Positions 41,344 through 52,352 of a stretch of DNA of 64,000 nt are shown here, piece after piece. The first letter of the stretch is position 1. Each line of letters begins with the position of its first letter. A program made the translations under genes and the position numbers. The notes below the pieces were generated by a model. That model searched no databases. It worked only from the letters and a program-made list of their open reading frames with translations, and was not told the DNA's origin. The stretch comes from Crenobacter cavernae (GTDB lineage Bacteria > Pseudomonadota > Gammaproteobacteria > Burkholderiales > Chromobacteriaceae). Location: assembly GCF_003355495.1 (NCBI RefSeq), contig NZ_CP031337.1, positions 3,159,001 through 3,223,000 of the forward strand. The letters run 5' to 3'.

Positions 41344-42101
41344 GCTGGTCCTGGGTCATGCGGGTCCGTTTCCTGGGCTTGCCGGGCCACGTGATGGCGG
41401 TCGTTGCCGCCGGCCACCGCGAGCCCGCGCGCCGCTTTCTTGGCGACGCCCCACGTCGGGGTGATGAGTCTGAGGCCGCGCATGCGCTTGACCGCCGAGA
41501 TGCCGTACACGCCGGCGGCGAGCGGCCACCAGCGGTCGCCCGCGGCCTCCATGAAGGCAAAGCGGTGCAGCCAGTCTCCGCGCGAAAACGGCGGCGCGTA
41601 GGCCATGAAGCTGCCGCCGTCGGGCTCGAGCTCCATCAGCTCCAGCCAGTCCTTGATGCGCGGCAGCGACAGGAACTGGCCGCGCCACGGCACCTCGTAG
41701 CGCCCGGCGGCCAGGCGCTTCGCGCCCCACAGCGACCACGGGTTGAAACCGGTCAGCACCACGCGCCCTTCGGGCATCAGCACGCGCTCGACCTCGCGCA
41801 GCACCTGGTGGGGATGGGTGGTAAAATCGAGGGTGTGCGGCAGGACCACGAGGTCCAGACTGTTGCTCGCGAACGGCAGCGCCTCGGCCAGGCACGCCAG
41901 TTCGGCCGGCCCGTCCGGGTCGGCGACCAGCTTCAGCGGAATGCGATTGGCACGCAGAAAATCGTGCCCCGGCAGCCCGAGCTGCACCGCGTGGTAGCCG
42001 AAAGCGTCGGCGACCGCGCCGTCGAAGTAAGCCTGCTCGCGCTCGAGCAGGTAGCGGCCCAGATCACCCTCGGCCAACCATTCGGAAAATCTCTCCATCA
42101 T
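41340..42101 (-). CDS. SAM-dependent methyltransferase (class I)
   Basis: 253 residues from the first of two adjacent ATG codons. Residues about 60-130 (LVADPDGPAELACLAEALPF, DLVVLPHTLDFTTHPHQVLREVERVLMPEGRVVLTGFNPWSLW) follow the Methyltransf_11 pattern. The usual glycine-rich SAM loop is weak. Found beside rnhA/gloB in many proteobacteria; substrate unknown. Divergent from gloB. Confidence 0.85.
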   Translation of the reverse strand: MMERFSEWLAEGDLGRYLLEREQAYFDGAVADAFGYHAVQLGLPGHDFLRANRIPLKLVADPDGPAELACLAEALPFASNSLDLVVLPHTLDFTTHPHQVLREVERVLMPEGRVVLTGFNPWSLWGAKRLAAGRYEVPWRGQFLSLPRIKDWLELMELEPDGGSFMAYAPPFSRGDWLHRFAFMEAAGDRWWPLAAGVYGISAVKRMRGLRLITPTWGVAKKAARGLAVAGGNDRHHVARQAQETDPHDPGPA

Positions 42102-42119
42102 GGGTATCGATCCGACATC

Positions 42120-42875
42120 ATGATTACCGTGTCCCCCGTGTGCGCCTTCAACGACAATTATATCTGGGTTTTGCAGCGAGCCGGCGGCGCCGTCGCGGTC
42201 GACCCGGGTGAATCCGCCCCCGTCGCCCGGTTTCTGGCCGAAGAAGGCCTGCATCTCGAGGCGCTGCTGATCACCCACCACCACGGCGACCACACCGGCG
42301 GCATCGCCGCGCTCGCCGCAGCGCATCCCGGTCTTGTAGTCTACGGCCCGCCCGGCATCCGCGGCGTGACGCATCCGGTGACCGAAGGCGACGTCGTCAC
42401 CGTGCTCGGCCAACGTTTTGACGTGATCGCGGTGCCGGGCCATACGCTCGACCACATCGCCTACAGCGATGGCACCCATCTGTTTTGCGGCGACACGCTG
42501 TTCGGCGCCGGCTGTGGGCGCGTGTTCGAGGGCACGCCGGCGATGCTGCACCAATCGCTTCAGAAGCTCGCCGCGCTGCCCGACGCCACCCTCGCCTACC
42601 CGGCGCACGAATACACGCTGTCCAACCTCGCTTTCGCCGCCGCGGCCGACCCGGACAATCCGGCCGTCGCCGAACGCATCGCCCGCGACCAGGCCCGCCG
42701 CGCGCGCGGCGAAGCGACGCTGCCGACGCCGTTGGCCGAGGAAAAACGCAGCAACCCCTTCCTGAGGAGCGCCGACCCGGCGCTCGCCGCCGGACTCGAG
42801 AAACGACTGGGACAGCGACTTGACGATGAGGTATCCGTCTTCACCGCCTTACGCGACTGGAAAAATCGCTTTTAA
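42120..42875 (+). CDS. gloB: Hydroxyacylglutathione hydrolase (glyoxalase II)
   Basis: 251 residues. Metal-binding THHHGDHTGG, GHTLDHIAY, LFCGDTLFGAGCGRVFEG and PAHEYTLSNL. Hydrolyses S-lactoylglutathione to lactate in methylglyoxal detoxification. Starts 18 bases from the divergent methyltransferase. Confidence 0.96.
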   Translation: MITVSPVCAFNDNYIWVLQRAGGAVAVDPGESAPVARFLAEEGLHLEALLITHHHGDHTGGIAALAAAHPGLVVYGPPGIRGVTHPVTEGDVVTVLGQRFDVIAVPGHTLDHIAYSDGTHLFCGDTLFGAGCGRVFEGTPAMLHQSLQKLAALPDATLAYPAHEYTLSNLAFAAAADPDNPAVAERIARDQARRARGEATLPTPLAEEKRSNPFLRSADPALAAGLEKRLGQRLDDEVSVFTALRDWKNRF

Positions 42876-43035
42876 CTGTATAAAACGAATCAATACAAAC
42901 GCAGATCGCGTAGCCTAAAAGCATAACCGGCCGTCTGCGCAAAACATTTGAATTTGCATGGTTTTTCGGGTTGACGGGGGGATGACCGGCCGCTAGGATC
43001 GGCCGGGATTATCAATTTGCCGCCCGTCTCCCGCC

Positions 43036-45063
43036 ATGAAAAAGCTCACTCCGCTCGCGCTTTCGCTGTCGCTATTGTTCGCCGTACCGGCTGCCGAAGC
43101 GGATTCGAGCGCTTTTTCCCGCTCGGTCGGCGTCGACGAAGGCCAGGCGATCGGCCTCGACATGATGCTGCTCAACAGCAGCCTGCTTCGTAACGGCGAC
43201 AACGTCTGGACCCGCGTACGCGAAGGCTTCCAGATGACCGAGGTCAACCCCGGGCTCGTCGAACGCCACGAACGCCAGTTCGCGTCCAAGCCCGAATACT
43301 TCAAACGCAGCCTCGACCGCAGCCGCAAATACCTGTTCCACATCATGAACGAGGTCGAGCGCCGCGGCATGCCGACCGAGATCGCGCTGTTGCCGGTAGT
43401 CGAGAGCGCTTTTGTCGCGACCGCGCAGTCACCGGTCGGCGCGTCGGGCCTGTGGCAGTTCATGCCGGCCACCGGCCGCCACTACGGTCTCGAGCAGACC
43501 TGGTGGTACGACGGGCGGCGCGACGTGGTCGAATCGACGCGCGCCGCGCTCGATTATCTGGAATACCTGAACAGCCTGTTCGGCGACTGGTCGCTCGCGC
43601 TCGCCGCCTACAACTGGGGCGAGGGCAACGTGTCGCGCGCCATCGCCCGCGCGCAGGCAGCCGGCCAGGTCGCCAGCTATGAAAACCTCCGCATGCCGGC
43701 CGAAACGCGCAACTACGTCCCCAAGCTGCTCGCGGTGCGCAATCTGTTGGCCACGCCGGACAAATACGGCCTGAAGCTCGACCGCTTCCCGAACAAGCCC
43801 TACTTCGTCTCGGTCTCGACCGGCCGCCACATGGACATCGACGTCGCCGCCAAGCTGGCCGACATGCCCGTCTCCGAATTCAAGTCGCTGAACCCGGGCT
43901 TCAACCTGCCGGTGTACGCGCACAAGAACGGCCGCCAGATGCTGATCCCGGCCGACAAGCTCAGCCGCTTCGAAAAGAACCTCGACCGCTGGAACAAGCC
44001 GCTGCTGACCTGGCAGGTGGTCACGCCCGGCGGCGACGACACCGTAGAGAGCGTCGCCGGCCGCTACGGCATGGACAGTAGCGAACTCGTCGCGGTGAAC
44101 AATCTGCGCGGCGGCAGCCTGTCCGCCGGCCGCCCGCTGCTGGTCGCCAAGCGCGGGGGCGACGACGGCGCAGCGATGGCCGACACCGACAGCGCGCCGA
44201 TGACGTCGACCGTGACGACGGCGAACGCCAGCCGCGGCAACGCCCCGGAAAACGCCGACCTGACGCGCGCCACCGTGGTCGTCGCCAGCGCCGCGCCGGC
44301 GCCGAAAGCAGTCCCCACCAAACCGGTCGCCGCGGCCACGCCGGCCCACGTCGAAGCCGCCGTCGAGACGGCCGCTTCGGTCAATACCACGCCGGCCATC
44401 GTCGTCGCGCAGGCGGCTCCGTTGGAAAAACCGGCCGCCCCGACCCCGGCCCTGGCGGCCCCCGCGGCAGCGAACAGCGCGCTCGCCGCCTATCTCGCCG
44501 AAGGCGCGGCCGACACGATCCGGCCGACGACCGTGGCGCTCACCACCCCGCCGGCGGCCGATGCGCCGGTGCTCGTCGCCAAGGCCGAAGCGGCAACCGT
44601 CGCCAGCGTCGTGAAACCGGAACCGGCCAAGGCCGTTATTGCTGTCGCCAACCCGACCGCAAGCCGCTACACCGTCGCCCAAGGCGACACGCTCTACAAC
44701 ATCTCGCGCCGCTACAAGCTCTCGGTCACCGAACTGATGGCGCTCAACGGTCTGGGCGAAGACAGCACCGTGAAGCTCGGCCAACAGTTGAAGGTGAAAG
44801 GCGCCCCGACGCTGCTCGCCAGCGCGGCGAAACCCGTCAACGCGCAGGACGAGGCCGTGTCGCACACGGCCGGCCTCAAATCTTCCGAGCGCCAGCCGAC
44901 GGCGCAGACCGTGTCGGCCGAGTACGTCGTGCAAAAGGGCGACACCGTGTTCAGCATCGCGCGCAAATTCGGCGTGCGCCACTCGGACATCCAGCGCTGG
45001 AACGATTCGGACATGCTGGTCCGCCTCTCCCCCGGGCAGCGCGTGAGGGTGCAAGGCCTGTAA
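43036..45063 (+). CDS. mltD: Membrane-bound lytic transglycosylase with LysM repeats (MltD type)
   Basis: 675 residues. Signal peptide (KLTPLALSLSLLFAVPAAEA); no lipobox cysteine is evident. SLT domain with catalytic glutamate in VVESAFVATAQSPVGASGLWQF and AAYNWGEGNVSRAI. A LysM-like unit (DTVESVAGRYGMDSSELVAV), an Ala/Pro/Val-rich linker of about 200 residues, then two clear LysM domains (YTVAQGDTLYNISRRY, YVVQKGDTVFSIARKF). Cleaves peptidoglycan in the periplasm. Confidence 0.93.
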   Translation: MKKLTPLALSLSLLFAVPAAEADSSAFSRSVGVDEGQAIGLDMMLLNSSLLRNGDNVWTRVREGFQMTEVNPGLVERHERQFASKPEYFKRSLDRSRKYLFHIMNEVERRGMPTEIALLPVVESAFVATAQSPVGASGLWQFMPATGRHYGLEQTWWYDGRRDVVESTRAALDYLEYLNSLFGDWSLALAAYNWGEGNVSRAIARAQAAGQVASYENLRMPAETRNYVPKLLAVRNLLATPDKYGLKLDRFPNKPYFVSVSTGRHMDIDVAAKLADMPVSEFKSLNPGFNLPVYAHKNGRQMLIPADKLSRFEKNLDRWNKPLLTWQVVTPGGDDTVESVAGRYGMDSSELVAVNNLRGGSLSAGRPLLVAKRGGDDGAAMADTDSAPMTSTVTTANASRGNAPENADLTRATVVVASAAPAPKAVPTKPVAAATPAHVEAAVETAASVNTTPAIVVAQAAPLEKPAAPTPALAAPAAANSALAAYLAEGAADTIRPTTVALTTPPAADAPVLVAKAEAATVASVVKPEPAKAVIAVANPTASRYTVAQGDTLYNISRRYKLSVTELMALNGLGEDSTVKLGQQLKVKGAPTLLASAAKPVNAQDEAVSHTAGLKSSERQPTAQTVSAEYVVQKGDTVFSIARKFGVRHSDIQRWNDSDMLVRLSPGQRVRVQGL

Positions 45064-45087
45064 GCCGGGCTCGGCCAACCCCCAAGG

Positions 45088-45116
45088 AAAACACCCCGCC
45101 TCGCGCGGGGTGTTTT
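45088..45116 (+). terminator. mltD/sdaA terminator
   Basis: AAAACACCCCGC ... GCGGGGTGTTTT stem, usable by the convergent mltD and sdaA. Confidence 0.85.
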
Positions 45117-45145
45117 CGTCACGACAGTCCGCCCCCGGCAGGGAC

Positions 45146-46516
<1,371 letters not shown>

Positions 46517-46638
46517 GGTGCTCACCCCTGCGCGGCCCGGTAGAGTGGGCGCGCGTCAGCCACAGTGGAGACGGGCAAACGATCACCCTCTTTTCAGTAT
46601 GGCCCGCGCTCTGGAGCGGCGCTCGGCCAACGTTGCGG

Positions 46639-47091
46639 CTACTGAGGATCGCGGCTGTCGAGCCAGATCGTCACCGGGCCGTCGCCTAACAGCGCGACCT
46701 GCATGTCGGCGCCGAATACGCCGGTAGGCACCGGTTGGCCGAGCCCCTCGGCCAACGTTTGAACCAATGCATCGAACAGCGGCCTCGAATGATCGGGACG
46801 GCTCGCGCGGCTGTACGACGGCCGGTTGCCCTTCTTGCAGCTGGCGAACAGCGTGAACTGGCTGACCGCGAGGATCGCGCCGCCCGTGTCGAGCACCGAG
46901 CGGTTCATCACGCCGGCGTCGTCGCCGAACACGCGCAGGTTCAGCACCTTCTTCGCCAGCCACTCTGCGTCCTGCGCGCCGTCTACGTCCTCGACGCCGA
47001 CCAGCAGCATCAGCCCCGGCCCGATCGCGCCGACGACTTCGCCGGCTACCGCAACGCTCGCCTCGCTCACCCTTTGCACCAGTACCCGCAT
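46639..47091 (-). CDS. dtd: D-aminoacyl-tRNA deacylase
   Basis: 150 residues. MRVLVQRVSEASVAVAG, LAVSQFTLFASCKKGNRPSY and the C-terminal proofreading segment VPTGVFGADMQVALLGDGPV. Removes D-amino acids or glycine from mischarged tRNA. Its coding sequence holds an inverted pair of the over-represented word (46735-46755). Confidence 0.96.
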   Translation of the reverse strand: MRVLVQRVSEASVAVAGEVVGAIGPGLMLLVGVEDVDGAQDAEWLAKKVLNLRVFGDDAGVMNRSVLDTGGAILAVSQFTLFASCKKGNRPSYSRASRPDHSRPLFDALVQTLAEGLGQPVPTGVFGADMQVALLGDGPVTIWLDSRDPQ

Positions 47092-47173
47092 TCCGCCCTC
47101 CTCGCAAAACACCGATTCTAAGGCCCATCGCTTAGAATGAAACACCGCCAGGCATAACAACAAGGAGCCCTAC

Positions 47174-47953
47174 ATGCTGATGGTGATTTCCCCCGCCAAG
47201 ACGCTCGACTTCACCACCCCGCCCACCACCCGCCACTTTTTCCAGCCGGACTTCCTGCCCGACAGCGCCGAGCTGATAGCCGTGCTGCGCACCCAGAGCC
47301 CGGCCGACGTCGCGAACCTGATGGGCGTCAGCGACGCGATCGCCACGCTCAACGTCGGCCGCTTCCACGACTGGCACGCGCCTTTCAGCCCCGACAACGC
47401 CAAGCAGGCCGCGCTCGCCTTCAAGGGCGACGTGTACGAGGGCCTGTCCGCCGGCGATCTGGACCACCAGGAACTCGATTATCTTCAAGCGCACCTGCGT
47501 ATCCTGTCCGGTCTCTACGGCCTGTTGCGCCCGCTCGACCTGATGCAGGCCTACCGGCTCGAGATGGGCACCAAACTGCCAAATGCGCGCGGCAAGAACC
47601 TGTACGCGTTCTGGGGCGAGAAGATCACCGGCGCGCTGAACGCGCTCGTACTCGAGAACGACGAGCCGGTGCTGGTCAACCTCGCCAGCGACGAGTACTT
47701 CAAGTCGGTGAAGACCAAGCTCTTGAAGGCGCGTCTGGTGACGCCGGTATTCCAGGACCTGAAGCACGACCGGTACAAGATCATCAGCTTCTACGCCAAG
47801 CGCGCGCGCGGGCTGATGGCGCGCTGGGCGGTCAAGCACCGGGTGACCGACGTCCAGCAACTGAAGGGCTTCGACTACGACGGCTACGCCTTCGCGCCCG
47901 ACGCGTCGGACGGCAACACCTGGGTGTTCCGCCGCGACCCGGAAGCCCGCTGA
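47174..47953 (+). CDS. yaaA: Peroxide stress protein YaaA
   Basis: 259 residues with MLMVISPAKTLDF, HDWHAPFSPDNAKQAAL, LYGLLRPLDLMQAYRLEMGT and ISFYAKRARGLMARW, all typical of the DUF328/YaaA family, which limits intracellular iron and DNA damage during peroxide stress. Confidence 0.96.
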   Translation: MLMVISPAKTLDFTTPPTTRHFFQPDFLPDSAELIAVLRTQSPADVANLMGVSDAIATLNVGRFHDWHAPFSPDNAKQAALAFKGDVYEGLSAGDLDHQELDYLQAHLRILSGLYGLLRPLDLMQAYRLEMGTKLPNARGKNLYAFWGEKITGALNALVLENDEPVLVNLASDEYFKSVKTKLLKARLVTPVFQDLKHDRYKIISFYAKRARGLMARWAVKHRVTDVQQLKGFDYDGYAFAPDASDGNTWVFRRDPEAR

Positions 47954-47966
47954 CGGGGACGATGCG

Positions 47967-48938
47967 ATGAGCGCGCGCGCGGTGGTCGGGATCATGGTGC
48001 TGGCGCTCGCCGCCGGCTGCTCTGAAACGCCCGACGAGGTGTTCCCCGGCTACGCCGAAGGCGAATATCTGAGGGTCGCCGCGCCTTTCGCCGGCGCGCT
48101 GACGACGCTGTCGGTCAAGCGCGGCGACCAGGTCGCCGCCGGCAAGCCGCTGTTCGCGCTCGAGAGCGAAAACGAGCGCGCCGCGCGCGAACAGGCCGTG
48201 GCGCAGCTGGCGCGCACGCAGTCCACGCTCGACGACCTCCTCAAGGGCAAACGCCCGCCCGAACTGGCCGCCGCTCGCGCGCAGCTCGCGCAGGCCGAGG
48301 CCAGCCTCGCGCAGTCGCGCGCCGACCTTGCGCGCGACGAGACGCTGGTGGCGCGCGGCTTCATCTCGCGCCAGCAACTCGACCGCACGCGCGCCGCGTA
48401 CGAACGCGACCGGGCGACGGTAGCCCAGCTGGCCGCACAACTCGACGTCGCCCGTCTCGCCGGCCGCGAAGACCAGATCGCCGCCGCGCGCCACGACGTC
48501 GATGCCGCGCGCAACGCGCTGGCGCAGGCGGACTGGCGGCTCGGCCAGAAGTCGCAGCATGCGCCCGAGGCCGGCCTCGTCGCCGACACGCTGTTCGTCG
48601 CCGGCGAATGGGTGCCGGCAGGCTCCCCGGTGGTGTCCATCCTGCCGCCGGCCAATATCAAGCTGCGCTTCTTCGTTCCCGAAACGCGTATCGGCGCTCT
48701 CAAGACCGGCCAGCCGGTGACGGTGCGCTGCGACGGCTGCGCCGGGCCCATCCCGGCCAATGTCAGCTTCATCGCGCCGCAGGCCGAGTACACGCCGCCG
48801 GTGATCTACAGCCGCGAGAACCGCGCCAAGCTCGTGTTCCTCGTCGAGGCGAAGCCCAAGCCTGCCGACGCGGTCAAGCTGCACCCCGGCCAACCGGTAG
48901 AAGTCACGCTCGGCCAGCTTGTGGATGCGCGGCGATGA
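47967..48938 (+). CDS. HlyD/YbhG-type periplasmic adaptor lipoprotein
   Basis: 323 residues. Signal with lipobox (MVLALAAGC), biotinyl-lipoyl-like half motifs (RVAAPFAGALTTLSVKRGDQVAAGKPLFAL), a long coiled-coil hairpin about residues 75-200 and a beta-barrel domain (LRFFVPETRIGALKTGQPV). Links an inner-membrane exporter to the outer membrane. Stop overlaps the ATPase start. Confidence 0.9.
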   Translation: MSARAVVGIMVLALAAGCSETPDEVFPGYAEGEYLRVAAPFAGALTTLSVKRGDQVAAGKPLFALESENERAAREQAVAQLARTQSTLDDLLKGKRPPELAAARAQLAQAEASLAQSRADLARDETLVARGFISRQQLDRTRAAYERDRATVAQLAAQLDVARLAGREDQIAAARHDVDAARNALAQADWRLGQKSQHAPEAGLVADTLFVAGEWVPAGSPVVSILPPANIKLRFFVPETRIGALKTGQPVTVRCDGCAGPIPANVSFIAPQAEYTPPVIYSRENRAKLVFLVEAKPKPADAVKLHPGQPVEVTLGQLVDARR

Positions 48939-49876
48939 ACGCCCCGCTCGATGCCGTCATCGCCGTGACCGGGCTGACCAAGCGCTTCGGCGACAAGACC
49001 GTCGTCGACGACTTCTCGATGCGCGTCGGCCGCGGCCAGATCTACGGCTTTCTCGGCCCGAACGGCAGCGGCAAGACGACGACGATCCGCATGCTGTGTG
49101 GGCTGTTGACGCCCGACGGCGGCGAGGGCAGCTGCCTCGGCTATGACATCCGCACCGAGGCGGCGGCGATCAAGCGCGAGGTCGGCTACATGACGCAGCG
49201 CTTCGGCCTCTATGAAGACCTGTCGCTCGCCGAGAACCTCGACTTCGTCGCGCGCGTCTACGGCGTGCCCGCCCGCAAAGAGAAGGTCGCCGCGACGCTC
49301 GATCGCCTCGGCCTCGGCTCGCGGCGCGACCAGCTCGCAGGCTCCCTGTCCGGCGGCTGGAAGCAGCGGCTCGCACTCGCCGCCTGCCTGATGCACGAAC
49401 CGAAACTCCTCTTGCTCGACGAGCCGACCGCCGGCGTCGACCCGAAGGCGCGGCGCGACTTCTGGCAGCAGATCCACGAACTGGCGGCCGACGGGCTGAC
49501 GGTGCTCATCAGCACGCACTACATGGACGAGGCCGAGCGCTGCCACCGGCTCGCCTACATCGCCTACGGCAAGCTGCTGGTCGAGGGTGAGGTCGGCGAG
49601 GTGATCCGCCAATCGGGCCTGTCGACCTGGGAGGTGGCGCCGGCCAGAGCGGGCCTCACGATAGGCGCGCTGTCGCCAACGTTGGCCGAGAACGCGGCGG
49701 CCGAGGTGCTGGTGCCGTTCGGCAACGTGCTGCACGTGTCCGGCCGCGACAGGCTGGCGCTGGAGGCCGCCGTCGAGCACTGGCGCGCCAACCCGGCCTG
49801 GACCTGGCGCGAGATCGCGCCGACGCTCGAAGACGTGTTCATCGCGCTGATGCGCGGCGCGCCGGATAACTTCTGA
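48935..49876 (+). CDS. ABC-2 type exporter ATPase
   Basis: 313 residues. Walker A GPNGSGKTTT, signature LSGGWKQRLALA, Walker B LLLLDEPTAGVDP, switch histidine ISTHYMDEAE. Coupled to the adaptor by an ATGA overlap. Confidence 0.93.
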   Translation: MNAPLDAVIAVTGLTKRFGDKTVVDDFSMRVGRGQIYGFLGPNGSGKTTTIRMLCGLLTPDGGEGSCLGYDIRTEAAAIKREVGYMTQRFGLYEDLSLAENLDFVARVYGVPARKEKVAATLDRLGLGSRRDQLAGSLSGGWKQRLALAACLMHEPKLLLLDEPTAGVDPKARRDFWQQIHELAADGLTVLISTHYMDEAERCHRLAYIAYGKLLVEGEVGEVIRQSGLSTWEVAPARAGLTIGALSPTLAENAAAEVLVPFGNVLHVSGRDRLALEAAVEHWRANPAWTWREIAPTLEDVFIALMRGAPDNF

Positions 49877-49922
49877 TGGCCCGCCCCGCCCTCACCCTCG
49901 GCCAACCTTGGAGCGATCCGGC

Positions 49923-51059
49923 ATGAAGACCGCGTTCTCGTGGCCGCGCTTCGTCGCCGTGCTCTTGAAGGAATTCGTGCAGATGCGGCGCGACCGGCTG
50001 ACGTTCGCGATGATCGTCGGCATCCCTATCGTGCAACTGCTGCTGTTCGGCTACGCGATCAACACCGACCCGAAGGCGCTGCCGACCGCGGTAGTCTGCT
50101 TCGACGCCAGCCCCTACTCGCGCAGCTTCGTCGCGTCGCTCGAGAACACCGGCTACTTCGCCGTCACCGACACGCTGGCCGACGAGGCCGAGGCCGACCG
50201 GCTGCTCGACCTCGGCGAGGTGCAGTTCGTCGTCGTGATTCCGAGCGACTTTTCGAAGAAACTGACGCGCGGCGAACGCCCGACGCTGCTGGTCGCCGCC
50301 GACGCGACCGATCCGTCGGCCACCGGCAACGCGCTCGCCGCACTCGCCGGCCTCGGGTCGCAGTTGCTGCAGCACGACCTGAGCGGCCCGCTCGCCCGCC
50401 TCGCGCCGACGCCGTCGCCGATCGACATCCGCATCCAGCGCCGCTACAACCCGGAGGGGATCACGCAGTACAACATCGTGCCCGGGCTGATGGGCACCAT
50501 CCTGACGATGACGATGATCATGATGACCGGGCTGGCGATGACGCGCGAACGCGAGCGCGGCACGATGGAGAACCTGTTGGCGACGCCGGTGCGGCCGGTC
50601 GAGGTGATGGCGGGCAAGATCGCGCCGTTCATCATCGTCGGCTACCTGCAGGTCGCGGTGATCCTGACCGCCGCGCGTTTCCTGTTCGAGGTGCCGATGG
50701 TCGGCAGCCTCGTCACGCTGTCGGTCGCGCTGGTGGTGTTCCTCGCCGCCAACCTCGCGGTCGGCTTCACCTTCTCGACGCTCGCGAAGAACCAGCTGCA
50801 GGCGATGCAGATGACGTTCTTTTTCTTCCTGCCGTCCATCCTCTTGTCGGGCTTCATGTTCCCGTTCCGCGGCATGCCGCACTGGGCGCAGAAGGTCGGC
50901 GAGGTCTTCCCGCTGACGCATTTTTTGCGCATCGTGCGCGGCATCCTGCTCAAGGGCAACGGCTTCGCCGAGATCGGCCACGAGCTGTGGCCGCTCGGCC
51001 TGTTCTTTGTCGTCGCGGCGGGCGTCGCGCTGAACCGCTACCGCGAGACGCTGGACTGA
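49923..51059 (+). CDS. ABC-2 type exporter permease
   Basis: 378 residues. One N-terminal helix (IVGIPIVQLLLFGYAIN), a large extracytoplasmic domain, then five C-terminal helices with RERERGTMENLLATPVRP and PSILLSGFMFPFRGMP, typical of YbhS/YbhR-type permeases. Such operons usually encode two permeases; here only one is present, so a homodimer is likely. Substrate unknown; drugs are common for the family. Confidence 0.92.
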   Translation: MKTAFSWPRFVAVLLKEFVQMRRDRLTFAMIVGIPIVQLLLFGYAINTDPKALPTAVVCFDASPYSRSFVASLENTGYFAVTDTLADEAEADRLLDLGEVQFVVVIPSDFSKKLTRGERPTLLVAADATDPSATGNALAALAGLGSQLLQHDLSGPLARLAPTPSPIDIRIQRRYNPEGITQYNIVPGLMGTILTMTMIMMTGLAMTRERERGTMENLLATPVRPVEVMAGKIAPFIIVGYLQVAVILTAARFLFEVPMVGSLVTLSVALVVFLAANLAVGFTFSTLAKNQLQAMQMTFFFFLPSILLSGFMFPFRGMPHWAQKVGEVFPLTHFLRIVRGILLKGNGFAEIGHELWPLGLFFVVAAGVALNRYRETLD

Positions 51060-51061
51060 AG

Positions 51062-51081
51062 GCTCGGCCGGCCGAGCTTTT
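51062..51081 (+). terminator. Exporter operon terminator
   Basis: Palindrome GCTCGGCC-GGCCGAGC followed by TTTT. It contains the core of the over-represented word on both arms, without its AAC/GTT ends. Confidence 0.65.
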
Positions 51082-51293
51082 CAACAGCGAAAAAAGCGGC
51101 CCTGAGGCCCTGCGTTATTAGGGTTTTTTTCCCGTCGTTGCCCTGCCACATTGCGGTGCGCTAAGCACACATCAAAGCGGGACCCACCCCTCCCCAAAGC
51201 GCGCGACAGGCGCTAAGATACGCACGCCCTTGAGGCAAAAAATCCGAGACGATACCCTGCGGCCCAGCTAGCCGTTCTTTGGTGCAAGAATCG

Positions 51294-52184
51294 ATGACTG
51301 ACGCTTTACCCTCCCTGCCGCGCTGGCGGGAGTCGCTCGCCGTGCTGTTCCGCCAGGTCGGCCAGATCCACTTCCAACGCTCGGCGCTGACCGGCCTCGC
51401 GATCGTTCTCGCGCTCGCCAGCGTCAACCTGTGGGCCGCGGTCGGCGCGGTGTTCGCGAGCGCCGTCGCGCTCGCAACCGCCAAACTCGCCCGCCTGCCG
51501 CGCGCGCCCTGCACCGACGGCCTCTACGGCTACAACGCCGCGCTGACCGGCGCCGGCCTCTTGTCCTTCTTTGCGCCCAGCGTTGCCGTATTCGGCTACC
51601 TCGCGCTTATCAGCGTCGTCACCGCGCTCGTGTCGTCGCGCTGGGTCGCGTGGGGCAAGCTGCCGGCGCTGACGATCCAGTTCGTCCTCGCGATGTGGCT
51701 CGCACTCGCGCTCGGCGACACGCTCGGCGCGCGCATCTCGCCGCCCGGCTGCGAGGACGGCTGGACGGCTATCGTCTGCAACGTCGGCCAGGTCACCTTC
51801 ATCAGCGGCCTGCGGCCCGGCCTCGTCGTGCTGCTCGCCTTCGCGTGGCACGACAAGGAGCAGGCGTTCTGGCTCGCGGCGGGCACCGCGTTCGCATGGC
51901 TGGCGAGCGACGTGCTCGACGCCTTCGTGCCGGGCCTGAAGGCCGGCGAGCAGCTGGTCGGCCTCGCGGTGAACGCCGCATTGGTCGGCCAGGGCCTGAC
52001 CGTGTTCGGCCGCGGCGTCGCGGTGCGCGTCGCGGGCATCGTGCTGTCGGTGCCGGTCTGCCTCGCCTTCGGCGCGCTCGCCGTGCCCTACTTCACGCTG
52101 CCGTTCAACCTGGTGACCTGGGCGCTGCTGATCGCCAGCGCCGAGCGCAAGGCCGAACCGCAGCCGGCCCGCCACGCCGCCTGA
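51294..52184 (+). CDS. Urea transporter (UT family)
   Basis: 296 residues, mostly membrane. Two homologous halves: an FQRSALTGLAIVLALASVN segment, LYGYNAALTGAGLLSF, and later ISGLRPGLVVLLAFAW and YFTLPFNLVTWALL, as in bacterial Yut/UT channels. Passive urea uptake. No urease genes are in the window. ATG 51294 is chosen over TTG or GTG a few codons upstream. Confidence 0.85.
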   Translation: MTDALPSLPRWRESLAVLFRQVGQIHFQRSALTGLAIVLALASVNLWAAVGAVFASAVALATAKLARLPRAPCTDGLYGYNAALTGAGLLSFFAPSVAVFGYLALISVVTALVSSRWVAWGKLPALTIQFVLAMWLALALGDTLGARISPPGCEDGWTAIVCNVGQVTFISGLRPGLVVLLAFAWHDKEQAFWLAAGTAFAWLASDVLDAFVPGLKAGEQLVGLAVNAALVGQGLTVFGRGVAVRVAGIVLSVPVCLAFGALAVPYFTLPFNLVTWALLIASAERKAEPQPARHAA

Positions 52185-52204
52185 GCCTTCTGCTTTTCAT
52201 ACGA

Positions 52205-52231
52205 ACAGGGCGACCCGATGGGTCGCCCTGT
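52205..52231 (+). terminator. Urea transporter terminator
   Basis: Perfect 12-base stem ACAGGGCGACCC/GGGTCGCCCTGT with a GAT loop; the T run after it is weak. Confidence 0.65.
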
Positions 52232-52250
52232 CTGTTCTACGTGCCCCGCG

Positions 52251-52300
52251 CTCGGCCAACCCTTTGATCGACGCCGCCGAAGCGACAGGGTTGGCCGAGC
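52251..52300. repeat. Inverted pair of the over-represented word
   Basis: CTCGGCCAACCCT (52251-52263) and AGGGTTGGCCGAG (52287-52299) flank a 23-base loop in the spacer before the next gene. There is no T run directly after it, so terminator activity is uncertain. Confidence 0.7.
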
Positions 52301-52352
52301 TCGAGAGCGCAGCCGCTTAACGCCGCGGCCGGCGTTCGTTTATCATGCCGGC

